Positions 8,417 through 16,448 of a stretch of 51,207 nucleotides of DNA are shown here, one piece after another. How positions within the stretch are numbered: the stretch's first letter is position 1; each line of letters starts with the position of its first letter. Source of the DNA: an uncultured Eubacteriales bacterium (GTDB taxonomy: Bacteria > Bacillota > Clostridia > Oscillospirales > Ruminococcaceae); NCBI GenBank assembly GCA_900319075.1, contig ONMZ01000007.1:1-51207 (forward strand), written 5' to 3'. The notes beneath the pieces are model-generated. The model was not told the DNA's origin and did no database searches. It saw only the letters and a list, made by a program, of their open reading frames with translations. A program made the position numbers and the translations under genes.

Positions 8417-8593
8417 ATGGAAAAAAAGTTTTACATTACAAAGTCCAGCGGCGACGCCGAAGGCTCTGCTCCCGAAATGGACAGGTTCAAGCGTGTGGAG
8501 CACCTTAACGAGCTTCTTGGTCTTGGCTGGAGGATAAAAGAGCTGTGTTCGGAAAAATCCGACACCTATTTTATCCTTGAAAAAGAGGACTGA
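8417..8593 (+). CDS. Small 58-residue protein, possibly DUF4177-like
   Basis: The ATG at 8417 has a near-perfect ribosome site (AAAGGAGG) and the gene has its own promoter and terminator, so it is very likely expressed. The product begins MEKKFYITKSSGD and ends YFILEKED. Its middle, HLNELLGLGWRIKEL, resembles the 'LNxLGxxGWxL' core of DUF4177-type small proteins; that match is tentative. No membrane segment or signal is present. The function is unknown. Confidence 0.75.
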   Translation: MEKKFYITKSSGDAEGSAPEMDRFKRVEHLNELLGLGWRIKELCSEKSDTYFILEKED

Positions 8594-8618
8594 CTTTTTT
8601 GCATATTCCCGGCAGATC

Positions 8619-8652
8619 AGCCGCCCTGTGATGTTGCAGGGCGGTTTTCTCT
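8619..8652 (+). terminator. Intrinsic terminator after small protein gene
   Basis: Stem ccgccctg (8621-8628) pairs with cagggcgg (8637-8644), followed by a T-rich tract. Placed 25 bases after the stop of the 58-residue gene. Confidence 0.8.
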
Positions 8653-8657
8653 TTCTT

Positions 8658-9029
8658 TCAGAATATAGCGGAAACTCTCGGATAATTATTGTCGTAGACC
8701 AGCTTTGCCCAGTGCTCAAGGGCATCAAGCTCCCCAAGGAACTCGGCGCTGCGGCTTTGCATAAGACGGGGAAGTTTTGCAACGGTAAGGGACATCTGCT
8801 CCAGACCGCTGCCGGTGGTGGTATAGCTCAAAAGAAGATAATGCTTTTTCCAGTATTCGGTGAGCTGCTCCAGGGCAGGGGCAGCATCTTTATTTTCAAG
8901 GTACGCCTGACGGGTGCGTGAGATATAGTCAAAAAGCTGCCGGTTGCCCTCTTTCAGTCTGCTTACGGAGTAAACACAGATAAATACCACGCAAAGCATT
9001 ATGGCTATGCTTATGCACAATCTTTTCAT
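8658..9029 (-). CDS. DUF4363 family protein
   Basis: The 123-residue protein has one N-terminal membrane or signal segment (about residues 4-22). A helical, probably extracytoplasmic domain rich in Leu, Glu and Tyr follows. Its start overlaps the stop of the DUF421 gene by four bases (ATGA), and the DUF421-DUF4363 pair is a recurrent arrangement in Clostridia. The family has no settled function. It probably works with the DUF421 protein at the membrane. Confidence 0.8.
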   Translation of the reverse strand: MKRLCISIAIMLCVVFICVYSVSRLKEGNRQLFDYISRTRQAYLENKDAAPALEQLTEYWKKHYLLLSYTTTGSGLEQMSLTVAKLPRLMQSRSAEFLGELDALEHWAKLVYDNNYPRVSAIF

Positions 9030-9721
9030 TTTGCTCCCCCCTTGTCAAAAGGAATTATGACCGCTTTGCCGCTGCTTTCCCCGGTCATGAGAAACACATC
9101 CTTCACCTTCAAATGACGCTGTTTCAGCATTTTGTCCACCCACTCCCTGTCAAGGCCAATGGACTGGAGCGCTCCCTCCACCAGCTTTCCGCTGTCAATG
9201 ACCAGCTGGGGCGGATCGGCGTCCTCGCCTTTTATGTTCATATCCTCACAGGTGACGCTGCGGTATGCCGCTTTCTCATAAACGGAGATCTTTCCCGTAG
9301 TCTCCACCACCGCAAGCTGTACCTGTGATACGTCAAATATCTGCTGGCTGCGAAGGCTCTGCATAAGGTCATCCACCGAGAAACGCAGATCCTTCATCAT
9401 TTTCTGATCTATCTGTCCGTTTGAAATAACGATCTTGGCACTTCCGCACATTGCACGGCGCAGGGGTCTGAATTTCAAGGAAAGATGAGACAGCACAACA
9501 TCCAGGCTCACAAGGGTGAAAATGGGGATCACCCCCATTATCATAGGTATTTCGGTGTTTTCCACAGGCAGCGTGGCAATGTTTGAAAGCAAAAGTGTTA
9601 TGACCAGCTCCGAGGGCTGAAGCTCTCCAAGCTGCCGCTTTCCCATAAGACGCATTGATGCCACGATCACAACATATAATATCACCGCACGGAAAAAGAC
9701 TATGAACATACCCGGGCGCAC
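9026..9721 (-). CDS. DUF421 family membrane protein (YetF-like)
   Basis: The 231-residue protein matches the YetF/YdfS/YrbG family. Three N-terminal membrane segments occupy roughly residues 1-80, with the family block MRLMGKRQLGELQPSELV between the first two. A soluble domain follows with LRFSVDDLMQSLRSQQIFDVSQV and a C-terminal HLKVKDVFLM segment. In spore formers, relatives are linked to spore envelope or germination; that is family knowledge, not shown here. It is the first gene of a two-gene unit with the DUF4363 gene. Confidence 0.87.
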   Translation of the reverse strand: MRPGMFIVFFRAVILYVVIVASMRLMGKRQLGELQPSELVITLLLSNIATLPVENTEIPMIMGVIPIFTLVSLDVVLSHLSLKFRPLRRAMCGSAKIVISNGQIDQKMMKDLRFSVDDLMQSLRSQQIFDVSQVQLAVVETTGKISVYEKAAYRSVTCEDMNIKGEDADPPQLVIDSGKLVEGALQSIGLDREWVDKMLKQRHLKVKDVFLMTGESSGKAVIIPFDKGGAK

Positions 9722-9856
9722 CTTCCTTTCAATGTTATATAAAAAGCTTTGACAAACATGGGTTTGATTATTCTTTCGGCTTGTGACAAATGATACAAAA
9801 ACCTTGAAATCAAAGGGGTGTAATATGAAAAAAAGGTGGAAAACACAATATTTTTA

Positions 9857-9885
9857 TTGACAAAATTTTAATATTACTATATAAT
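9857..9885 (+). promoter_or_regulatory. Strong sigma-A type promoter for zinc-ribbon protein gene
   Basis: A perfect TTGACA at 9857-9862 and a perfect TATAAT at 9880-9885 are spaced by 17 bases. The rest of the 218-base gap upstream (9722-9939) is AT-rich and shows no gene. GGGAGGAAA lies just before ATG 9940. Confidence 0.9.
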
Positions 9886-9939
9886 TGATAACGTAGGATC
9901 GTATGATTATACAGATCATTTTTTAGGGAGGAAATAGCA

Positions 9940-11898
9940 ATGAACACTATCAAGTTTTGTCTCAAATGCGGACATCCGGTAGGACCGGAAGAAAAGTTCT
10001 GCATGGGGTGCGGAGCTAACATCGCAGAGATGCAGGCTCAGCAGGGCGCAGGCAATGTTGGTGCAGATCAGCCTACACAGGCTCCGCAGCAGGCAGCTCC
10101 GCAGCAGCCACAGGGCGGCACATTCCAGCAGCCTAACGGCGGTTTCCAGCAGCCAAATGCAGCTCCACAACAGCCTAATTTCCAGCAGCCTCAGTTTGCA
10201 GCACAACCGGGCTTCGGCACACCGGGTGCAGCAGTTAAGCCGGCAGGTGATAACTGGTTCAAGAAACATCTTACACTTATCATCGTTCTGGCAGTTGTAC
10301 TGATCGTAGGTATCGCAGCATTCTTTATCATCAAGCACGTATTTTTCAGATTCCAGAAGATCGACGCCAAGGATCTTTACAAGATCGAGTTCAAGGGCAT
10401 TGAAAGCTCCGGCGTTGCAACAGCAAAGCTGAACAAGTACTCTGACCTTGCATACACCGCTTCAGACGCTATGAGCAATCTTGGTCTGGGCGACACAGAT
10501 GACGAAGACGGCGATGACAGCGACAAGGCAGTTTCACCTTACTTTGAGATCACCGATTCCAAGCTGCTCAACGCTTGGACAAAAGCAGGCGATGCCAAGG
10601 AAGCAAGAAAGATGCGTGACGCTCTGCTCAACGAAAAGGCAGGCCTCAAGATCACCATCAACGACGGCGAAAAGGCAACAGGCCTCAGCAACGGCGACAA
10701 GGTAAAGTGCGTTGTTGAGTGCAACGACGATTACCTTAAAGAAAACAACATCAAGATCCAGGAGAAGGAATTTGAGGTTGAGGTAACCGGTCTTACAAAC
10801 GGCACAAAGGTAGATATGTTCAAGGACGTAGTTCTTAACTTTACAGGTAACGACGGTGCAGGCCGTGTAACTATGAACACAGATGAGGCTTATCCGTTCG
10901 TAAGGATCTCTCTGAAGGACACCGAAAAGAACGGCAAGCTTTCAAACGGCGACAAGGTAGTTCTTACAGCAAGAATGAGAAACGCTAAGCTTGTTGATGC
11001 AAGCGATCCTAACGGCACAGTTACACTTGAATATGACGGCAACTTCTACGTAAGCGAGACCGCAACACAGGAAAAGGAATTTACTGTTGAGGGTCTTAAA
11101 GAAATGAAAAAGGTAGACGTATTTGAAGGCATCAAGCCTACATACAGATACGCTATCCCATATCTGAGAGTTACAGGCGTTGACACAGAGGGCTGCTCTG
11201 AGGAGATCAAAAACGGCGTAAGATTCTATGTAAAGGATTCTTCCAAGGTCCTCAACAAGGGCGATAAGTTCGTTATTCTTGCTTATGCAAGAAGCAGCTT
11301 CACAGAGTCCGGCTACGCTATCGACGGCACACCTAACGAGGACGGCTATTACGAGAAGGAGTATACAGTAGGCGATGACGCTCCTACATACCTGACAAAG
11401 GAAAATGCTCCTGCAAACGTTGAAAAGTTCAACGGCTTATTTGACAAGGTAAAGGCTGACCTTACCAAGAAGGGCGTTGACAGAACTTATATCAGCGGCT
11501 TCAGCGCAGGCGGAAAGATCTCCGCTATGGCATTCTCTGAAACTAAGTCTTATCTTATGGAGAACAGCGACGCTTCTTCTTCCAGCCTAAAGGCTTATGT
11601 TGCTAAGGAATACACCGTATCGGTAACCACCGACAAGGGCGCAAAGACAGCTTATGCTCTGGTTCTTCTGAGAAACCCGACAATTGCCGGCAACGAGGCT
11701 ACTGTTGATATGAGCGATGAGATACCTTACTACACCTCTTATATCTATGAGAAGCAGGAGAATATCCAGTCTCGTATCGAAAGCCTTAACAGGAACTTCT
11801 CCGTAGTTGAAGTAAAGGGCTCAGCTGCTGCTACAACAACTACAAAGGCAGAGGATAAGAAGCCTGAGGAAACAACAACGACCAAAAAGGCTGCTTGA
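9940..11898 (+). CDS. Zinc-ribbon membrane protein with three extracellular repeats
   Basis: This 652-residue protein starts with a zinc ribbon (Cys 7, 10, 21 and 24). A Gln/Pro/Ala-rich linker runs to about residue 100, and one membrane segment follows at about 111-133. The remainder should lie outside the cell. In it, LSNGDKV-type motifs recur near residues 249, 334 and 438. Each is followed by an EKEF/Y-x-V motif, indicating three tandem repeats of roughly 85-105 residues. The C terminus is Thr/Lys/Glu-rich. The general plan (cytoplasmic zinc ribbon, one membrane pass, repeated outer domain) recalls YvbJ/TcaA-type proteins, but no specific role can be assigned. A consensus promoter and a codon choice biased to AAC, AAG and GGC suggest high expression. 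Confidence 0.8.
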   Translation: MNTIKFCLKCGHPVGPEEKFCMGCGANIAEMQAQQGAGNVGADQPTQAPQQAAPQQPQGGTFQQPNGGFQQPNAAPQQPNFQQPQFAAQPGFGTPGAAVKPAGDNWFKKHLTLIIVLAVVLIVGIAAFFIIKHVFFRFQKIDAKDLYKIEFKGIESSGVATAKLNKYSDLAYTASDAMSNLGLGDTDDEDGDDSDKAVSPYFEITDSKLLNAWTKAGDAKEARKMRDALLNEKAGLKITINDGEKATGLSNGDKVKCVVECNDDYLKENNIKIQEKEFEVEVTGLTNGTKVDMFKDVVLNFTGNDGAGRVTMNTDEAYPFVRISLKDTEKNGKLSNGDKVVLTARMRNAKLVDASDPNGTVTLEYDGNFYVSETATQEKEFTVEGLKEMKKVDVFEGIKPTYRYAIPYLRVTGVDTEGCSEEIKNGVRFYVKDSSKVLNKGDKFVILAYARSSFTESGYAIDGTPNEDGYYEKEYTVGDDAPTYLTKENAPANVEKFNGLFDKVKADLTKKGVDRTYISGFSAGGKISAMAFSETKSYLMENSDASSSSLKAYVAKEYTVSVTTDKGAKTAYALVLLRNPTIAGNEATVDMSDEIPYYTSYIYEKQENIQSRIESLNRNFSVVEVKGSAAATTTTKAEDKKPEETTTTKKAA

Positions 11899-11911
11899 TC
11901 TCAAACAACAA

Positions 11912-11946
11912 CAAAGACCACCCGAATAATGGGTGGTCTTTTTTTG
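11912..11946 (+). terminator. Intrinsic terminator
   Basis: Perfect 10-bp stem aagaccaccc (11914-11923) with gggtggtctt (11931-11940), loop gaataat, then a T-run. It ends the zinc-ribbon protein gene and may also serve the convergent GH130 gene. Confidence 0.9.
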
Positions 11947-11973
11947 ATAGTGTGGGTTTTTGTGTGATAAGAT

Positions 11974-12972
11974 CTATATGGACGAATGCTCTTTAATATA
12001 CTCCACCACCTCATCTGCGGTGGTAAAGCAAAGCCCTACGACTGTGTCGGCACAGCCGTAATAGATAGCTATTTTTCCTGTGTCCTTATCGCAAAGAGCT
12101 GCACAGGGGAAGGTAACATTGGGCACGTCTCCAACGCACTCGTATATCTCACGGGGGTTGATAAGATACTCTGCACAGCGGTATTTTACCTTCCAGGGCT
12201 GCTGAGCGTCAAGAATGCAGGCGGAGAAGCTGTATACAAATCCGTTGCAGGATTCAAGCACACCGTGGTAAAAACACAGCCAGCCCTCGCTTGTTTCAAT
12301 GGGTATAGGACCTGCGCCTATCTTTTTGGATTCCCACGGCATAAAGGGAGCCATAACGTGACGGTGCTCTCCCCAGTATTTCATGTCAGGGGACTGAGAA
12401 AGATAGATGTCTCCGAAAGGTGTGTGTCCCGAATCGGAGGGGCGGGAAAGCATAAGGTACTTGCCGTCGATCTTTCTTGGAAACAGCACGCCGTTGCGGT
12501 TAAAGGGCAAAAATGCGTTTTCGCACTGGGTAAACGTCTTGAAATCGTAGGTATAGGCTACACCGATAGTGGGCTGGCCGTTGTATGCGTTGCACCAAGT
12601 CACCCAGTATCTGTCCTCAATAAAGCACACCCTGGGGTCATAGCCATAAAGCCACTTGTTCACCTGCTGGGTGGAAGGGTCCTGCTGGACAAACTCTATA
12701 CGCTCCTCATTTATTTTCCAGTTGATGCCGTCATCTGAAAATCCTGCGTGGAGCTCCATTGCACGGTGTTTGTCGTCCACTCTGAAAACCCCTGCAAATC
12801 CCCCCTCAAAAGGAACCACCGCAGAGTTGAAGATGGAGTTTGAGCACTTTAAAGCATCACGCTTTATCACCGGGTTACTATCGTAGCGCCACACCACGTC
12901 GGTGCAATTTTCGGGTCTGTCCTGCCAAGGGATATTGGGTATGCTTTGTCCGTTGAGAATTTGTACTTTCAT
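11974..12972 (-). CDS. GH130 beta-1,4-mannooligosaccharide phosphorylase
   Basis: GH130 enzymes cleave beta-mannosidic bonds with phosphate, releasing alpha-mannose-1-phosphate. The 332-residue protein shows the five-bladed propeller pattern of the family. The block around [18 protein letters not shown] includes the likely proton-donor Asp. Conserved phosphate/sugar blocks are [24 protein letters not shown] and [17 protein letters not shown]. Length and motifs fit the mannooligosaccharide phosphorylase branch known from Ruminococcus albus (RaMP2 type) rather than the longer mannosylglucose phosphorylases; the exact substrate is inference. I chose the second ATG (12972), six bases after AAAGGAGG; the ATG at 12978 directly abuts that site. 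No mannan-utilisation neighbours are seen. Confidence 0.88.
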   Translation of the reverse strand: MKVQILNGQSIPNIPWQDRPENCTDVVWRYDSNPVIKRDALKCSNSIFNSAVVPFEGGFAGVFRVDDKHRAMELHAGFSDDGINWKINEERIEFVQQDPSTQQVNKWLYGYDPRVCFIEDRYWVTWCNAYNGQPTIGVAYTYDFKTFTQCENAFLPFNRNGVLFPRKIDGKYLMLSRPSDSGHTPFGDIYLSQSPDMKYWGEHRHVMAPFMPWESKKIGAGPIPIETSEGWLCFYHGVLESCNGFVYSFSACILDAQQPWKVKYRCAEYLINPREIYECVGDVPNVTFPCAALCDKDTGKIAIYYGCADTVVGLCFTTADEVVEYIKEHSSI

Positions 12973-13007
12973 ATTCATCCTCCTTTATTATTCTTATGTC
13001 CTTACTA

Positions 13008-13036
13008 TAAGAAAACACCCCTCATAAGGAGGGGAT
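13008..13036 (-). terminator. Intrinsic terminator of lipoprotein gene
   Basis: On the minus strand cccctc pairs with gaggggt (13018-13034 on the plus strand) and is followed by a T-rich tract. It lies just after the stop of the lipoprotein gene and before the GH130 gene. Confidence 0.75.
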
Positions 13037-13039
13037 TGT

Positions 13040-13723
13040 TTAATTATCTTCTTTTCCGCCGGCAATGTTTTTGACCTCTTTGATATTATTCTTATCCTGT
13101 ATAACGGTTTTATATCCACAGCGCTTTTCTTTTCCGTCCACCTTATAAATAGTGGTCTCGGTAAAATATTTCAGCTTTCCGTCCTTGTCAAATACATACC
13201 TCACAGCAAAGTCTGTTACCTCTCCCTCCTCGGGGGCAGAGGGGTTGACCTTTTTCACATCGTAAACGTGGGTAAGCTCTCTCTCGTCGCCGTTTACGGT
13301 CATTTTAGCGTCGGTGATAGCAGAGGGGATATAGGTTATCATATCCTCTGATGTCATCTGATGCTTATCCGAACGGGTATACTTTTTAAAATTCTTGTCC
13401 CCGTCCTTATACTCATAAAACTTATCTCCGTGGTGGTAAGCGTTTATCTTTCCGTCATTGTACTCGCTGTTTTCCCTGCCGTCCACCAGCTTCCAGTCGG
13501 AATACACAAGGGTATCCCCGCTGTACATAAAGGTAAAGACCTTTTCCTCTTTGCCGGTGTCCACATTGGTCATGACCACCCTGGCAGAGTCAAGCCCGCT
13601 ATAATCCTCACGAGCCTGCATCACAAGGTTATTGCCAACAATATCGGGGGTTCCGCATCCGGTGAAACCTGTAACGGTACAAAAAAACAAAACCGCACCC
13701 AGCACAAGCGCTTTTGCTCTCAT
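13040..13723 (-). CDS. Predicted lipoprotein of unknown function
   Basis: The 227-residue product has a basic N terminus, a hydrophobic signal core and a plausible lipobox GFTGC with Cys23 as the lipid-attachment residue. The mature part is polar and rich in Lys, Asp and Tyr, with alternating beta-like segments (EEKVFTFMYSGDTLVYSDW, FAVRYVFDKDGKLKYFTET). It suggests a small beta-rich, LolA-like or outer-surface sensor fold, but this is only a guess. I do not recognise the family. It has its own terminator, so it is not obligately linked to GH130. Confidence 0.75.
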   Translation of the reverse strand: MRAKALVLGAVLFFCTVTGFTGCGTPDIVGNNLVMQAREDYSGLDSARVVMTNVDTGKEEKVFTFMYSGDTLVYSDWKLVDGRENSEYNDGKINAYHHGDKFYEYKDGDKNFKKYTRSDKHQMTSEDMITYIPSAITDAKMTVNGDERELTHVYDVKKVNPSAPEEGEVTDFAVRYVFDKDGKLKYFTETTIYKVDGKEKRCGYKTVIQDKNNIKEVKNIAGGKEDN

Positions 13724-13767
13724 CTTTTATCACTCCAAACCCACAAGGATCATCTTTGCTGCTCATA

Positions 13768-14031
13768 TCATAAGTTTTTACAGGTCTTTGAAAAGACTAT
13801 AAGTGCTGCGGCGATGGTGAATATCTGTGAGATGGTCGCCTTTACCATAAAGCCGAAGTCCAGCTTTATAACGTAAAGATCCACCGAGATATTTTCAAGC
13901 CCCACCTTTTTGCCCCAGGCAAGCCAGCCCACATAGTCCTTTCCCTCGCACACATAGGCTATAAACGCCCCAAGTATTATTCCTGCAAGAATAAAAAATA
14001 TGAACGCAAAGGTCTTTTTAAAATTCTTCAT
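13768..14031 (-). CDS. DUF4321 family small membrane protein
   Basis: The 87-residue protein has an N-terminal membrane segment (about 8-27), a central extracytoplasmic loop and a second hydrophobic segment at the C terminus (about 62-82). The central 'LDLYVIKLDFGFMVKATISQI'-like region is typical of DUF4321 proteins in Clostridia. The function is unknown. It may be co-transcribed with the downstream lipoprotein gene 44 bases away. Confidence 0.75.
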   Translation of the reverse strand: MKNFKKTFAFIFFILAGIILGAFIAYVCEGKDYVGWLAWGKKVGLENISVDLYVIKLDFGFMVKATISQIFTIAAALIVFSKTCKNL

Positions 14032-14054
14032 TTTTCTCTCCCCGATGTTTTCCT

Positions 14055-14104
14055 TTAAAAAAGGCGCACCACAGGCGTTTTTCGCCGGCAGCCGCCTTTT
14101 GTTT
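14055..14104 (-). terminator. Intrinsic terminator of the yabP-yabR cluster
   Basis: On the minus strand aaggcg (14093-14098) pairs with cgcctt (14061-14066). A nested ggcg/cgcc hairpin lies between them, and a T-run follows. It lies just after the S1-domain gene. Confidence 0.7.
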
Positions 14105-14131
14105 CCCTTTGGTCGTCATTATTAAAACCGG

Positions 14132-14614
14132 TTATTTGCGTCTTGATGAAGACCTGCGCTTATTTTCCATAACGTGCTTCAGATCGGAAAACCTTTCCTC
14201 ACTTGATGCCTTGAACTTAGAAAGCATATCCTCAAAATCCGAATTGCCCGATGGGGTGCTCTCGTACACCGGAGGGGGATTTTTGGTAAGATCCTGGGGC
14301 GGTCTGCTCTCATATGTCCTCTGAGGGGCTTTTTTAACAAACCCTCCCTTTGGCTTTCCTCCAGCCGGTCTTTCCTGCTGGGGCAGAGCTTTTTTTATGG
14401 ACAAAGATATCTTTCCGTCCTCGCCCATGCTCAGCACCTTTACCTTGACTGTCTGTCCTTCCGTAAGGTGATCTTTTATCTCGCTGACAAAGGTATTTGC
14501 CACCTCTGAGATATGTACCATTCCCGTGGTGCCCTTTTCAAGCTCAACAAAAGCTCCGAACTTGGTTATTCCTGTTACTTTTCCTTCATAGATGTTTCCG
14601 ACTTCTAACTGCAT
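14132..14614 (-). CDS. yabR: S1 domain RNA-binding protein (YabR-like)
   Basis: From ATG 14614 the protein has 160 residues. Residues 1-70 form an S1 OB-fold (VGNIYEGKVTGITKFGAFVELE, then GMVHISEVA and VKVKVLSMGEDGKISLSIK). This resembles general stress protein 13/YabR and the S1 domains of polynucleotide phosphorylase and ribosomal protein S1. The C-terminal half is low in complexity and rich in Pro, Lys, Arg and Ser, ending in a basic tail. An in-frame TTG seven codons upstream has no better ribosome site. It follows divIC as in Bacillus subtilis. The probable role is RNA or ribosome binding. Confidence 0.9.
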   Translation of the reverse strand: MQLEVGNIYEGKVTGITKFGAFVELEKGTTGMVHISEVANTFVSEIKDHLTEGQTVKVKVLSMGEDGKISLSIKKALPQQERPAGGKPKGGFVKKAPQRTYESRPPQDLTKNPPPVYESTPSGNSDFEDMLSKFKASSEERFSDLKHVMENKRRSSSRRK

Positions 14615-14680
14615 TGTGTTTGCTTTCCCTTTCAAATCAATATTATGTATATAAACGTTGCCTGTCCTTGTAACAGGGGC

Positions 14681-15088
14681 TTATTTGTTCTGGTTCACTA
14701 TATAGAATCTGCGCTCCTCGGGAAAAGCATATCCAAGCTTGTCGATGGCGATCTTTTTCATATACTCCTTCTCGCCGGAATCCAGCATTCTGGAATATTC
14801 GTCATTAAGCGCTTTTTCCTCATCTATCTGCTTTGAGATATCGGAGGTCTCACTTCTCAGCTTTGCTATCTCAGCCTTATCGTAAATTATGGTAAACGCC
14901 GCATATGCGCAAAAGCACAGTGCGATTATCACAAAGATCCGTTTAGACAGCTTACGTTTTTTCCTGCTGCGGGGTCTTTCCCGGCGCACGTTTTCTTCCA
15001 CCGGCTCATCAAACTCCTCAGCTTCTTCGGCAAGCCGGCTGTTTTCGTTTATCTCTTCCAGCTCGTCTATATCTTCAAAGGTCGTCAT
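14681..15088 (-). CDS. divIC: Septum formation initiator, DivIC/FtsB family
   Basis: DivIC/FtsB proteins join FtsL and FtsQ/DivIB in the division complex. From ATG 15088 (GAAAGGAGA upstream) the protein has 135 residues. It has an acidic cytoplasmic N terminus of about 45 residues and a basic patch. One membrane segment (about 52-70) is followed by an extracytoplasmic coiled coil (KAEIAKLRSETSDISKQIDEEKA). The C-terminal block KKIAIDKLGYAFPEERRFYIV is typical of the family. Its place between yabQ and yabR is the conserved Firmicute order. Confidence 0.92.
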   Translation of the reverse strand: MTTFEDIDELEEINENSRLAEEAEEFDEPVEENVRRERPRSRKKRKLSKRIFVIIALCFCAYAAFTIIYDKAEIAKLRSETSDISKQIDEEKALNDEYSRMLDSGEKEYMKKIAIDKLGYAFPEERRFYIVNQNK

Positions 15089-15152
15089 AGTATCTCCTTT
15101 CGCCCTTTTCACACCTATTCCAATATATTATACAACACTTAAAACTCAACTT

Positions 15153-15602
15153 TCAAGGGCTTTGGAGATTTTTTTTATTTTTTAATAAATTTATGTGACT
15201 TTTCACAAACGACGCTTTGATTTTTTGTCCAATTTTATGGATAAATTTTTTCAGTGGCATTAACACCCATCCTTTGAGGGTTTTTACCGCCTTGCTCAGA
15301 AGAAACATGGCAAGATTTCCCACGCTGAAATGCTCAAGCACAAATCCCCCTGCCATTCCCACAAGGGTAAAGACACGGAGTTTTCCGGTAAAGGCGGTGG
15401 CAAAAACATAGGCTGCACTGCAGGACAGAAAGGAGAAGACCACGTCCTCGGCTGCCACGGCGATATTTTTGTGGGGAAAAACTATCCTCAGAGCACGGAA
15501 AACATCGTAAAGGACCCCTATTGCTGCCCCAAGAAGGACCGAAAGAAGGTACACACGGGTCTCATACTCCAAAGAAAAGGTATATTCACGCAGCATATCC
15601 AT
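15153..15602 (-). CDS. yabQ: Spore cortex protein YabQ
   Basis: The 149-residue protein has about four membrane segments in its first 110 residues, including LLGAAIGVLYDVFRALR, a hallmark of YabQ. A basic C-terminal tail follows. In Bacillus subtilis YabQ is needed for spore cortex formation and sits in the outer forespore membrane. It starts 11 bases after yabP ends. Translation may begin at this ATG or two codons later; GGTGAG is the nearest ribosome site. Its presence implies a sporulating organism or descent from one. Confidence 0.9.
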   Translation of the reverse strand: MDMLREYTFSLEYETRVYLLSVLLGAAIGVLYDVFRALRIVFPHKNIAVAAEDVVFSFLSCSAAYVFATAFTGKLRVFTLVGMAGGFVLEHFSVGNLAMFLLSKAVKTLKGWVLMPLKKFIHKIGQKIKASFVKSHINLLKNKKNLQSP

Positions 15603-15613
15603 ATCTTTTCAGC

Positions 15614-15877
15614 TCACCGGAAAAGCTTTCCCACAAAGCCAAGCTTTTTTGTTCTGTCCTTATCCCCATAGGAAAGTGCGGATATCTCACCCTCCACAGT
15701 CAGCTCGCCGCTTTCCAGCGACATTTCGTTCACATGGAGCTGTTTTCCTCTGATGACCAGCTCTCCCAGCTGGGTATAAAGATAGACCTTATTTTCGTCA
15801 AAGCTTTCAACGTCGGTCACTCCCGTAAGCATAAGCTTGCTTCTGTCCTCCAGAATTGCATTGTGTCTGTCTGTCAT
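15614..15877 (-). CDS. yabP: Sporulation protein YabP
   Basis: The 87-residue protein is a YabP/YqfC family member. It has the block HNAILEDRSKLMLTGVTDVESFDENKVYLYTQLGELVIRGKQLHV followed by LESGELTVEGEISALSY. YabP is made in the mother cell under sigma-E in Bacillus and is needed with YabQ for the cortex. It is the first gene of the cluster, with GGGGAGG eight bases before the ATG. A candidate sigma-E type promoter lies at 15907-15936. Confidence 0.9.
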   Translation of the reverse strand: MTDRHNAILEDRSKLMLTGVTDVESFDENKVYLYTQLGELVIRGKQLHVNEMSLESGELTVEGEISALSYGDKDRTKKLGFVGKLFR

Positions 15878-15906
15878 TATGATGACCTCCCCTTTGGTTT
15901 TGGTAA

Positions 15907-15936
15907 AGTATATGGTGCAGACATCTTGTCTTATTC
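15907..15936 (-). promoter_or_regulatory. Candidate sigma-E type promoter of yabP
   Basis: Read on the minus strand, CATATACT (15907-15914) fits the sigma-E -10 pattern CATAnnnT. GAATAAG (15930-15936) is a 5-of-7 match to the -35 pattern, with a 15-base spacer. No convincing sigma-A promoter is seen in the same gap. Confidence 0.4.
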
Positions 15937-15966
15937 ACAAAAAAACGCCCGCCTTATGCGAGCGTC
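15935..15966 (-). terminator. Intrinsic terminator of 77-residue protein gene
   Basis: On the minus strand acgctcgc pairs with gcgggcgt (15945-15952 with 15958-15965), with one G-T wobble, followed by a T-run. It separates the small membrane protein gene from yabP. Confidence 0.8.
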
Positions 15967-15979
15967 TGAAATATCCATC

Positions 15980-16213
15980 TTAAAATGGCAGTATCGAGAG
16001 CAGGTTTGAGATCACAGATTGCTTGTCATACTTCCTGCTCATCTCATCGAGCTCCTCTTCGGTGAACTGTGCCCTGTACTTTTCAACATCAGCCTTATAC
16101 TTTTGCTTATCCGCCTTTATCCTGCTGTCTCTGCGAAGCTCCCTGCATACGAAAAATACGGAGAGTGCGATCAGTGCTGTCATAAGTCCGATACCGATTA
16201 CTATTGTTGTCAT
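15980..16213 (-). CDS. Small single-pass membrane protein
   Basis: The 77-residue protein has an N-terminal membrane segment (about residues 3-23) and a highly charged cytoplasmic helix (RELRRDSRIKADKQKYKAD and onward) that could form a coiled coil. The ATG has AAGGAGGAC upstream, a promoter at 16257-16285 and its own terminator, so it is a real single-gene unit. I do not recognise the family. Confidence 0.75.
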   Translation of the reverse strand: MTTIVIGIGLMTALIALSVFFVCRELRRDSRIKADKQKYKADVEKYRAQFTEEELDEMSRKYDKQSVISNLLSILPF

Positions 16214-16256
16214 GTTTTTGTCCTCCTTAATGGCTGTGTTTTCTCTTTCTGTATAT

Positions 16257-16285
16257 ATATTACATCACAGATGCGCATTTTTCAA
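16257..16285 (-). promoter_or_regulatory. Sigma-A type promoter of 77-residue protein gene
   Basis: Minus-strand TTGAAA (16280-16285) and TAATAT (16257-16262) with a 17-base spacer. The rest of the gap up to 16448 holds the serA terminator and no gene. Confidence 0.6.
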
Positions 16286-16395
16286 TAGATAATACTTCAT
16301 CGTTTTGTTGTTTATGCTACATCTGTGCCCGGCTGTGTTGCATATGCTACGCCTGAGTTTAAAATTGTGAGTATTATTTTTATTTTAACGCAAAA

Positions 16396-16430
16396 AAAGA
16401 GAGAGCACAAAGGCTCTCTCAACAAAAATA
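16396..16430 (-). terminator. Intrinsic terminator of serC-serA
   Basis: On the minus strand gagagagc pairs with gctctctc across a six-base loop, followed by a run of seven T. Placed about 20 bases after the serA stop. Confidence 0.88.
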
Positions 16431-16448
16431 TTCCGCTTATTGTGGTTA

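Noticed and set aside
11986-12738. Plus-strand frame opposite the GH130 gene
   Set aside because: Antisense shadow; the minus-strand GH130 protein is clearly the real product.
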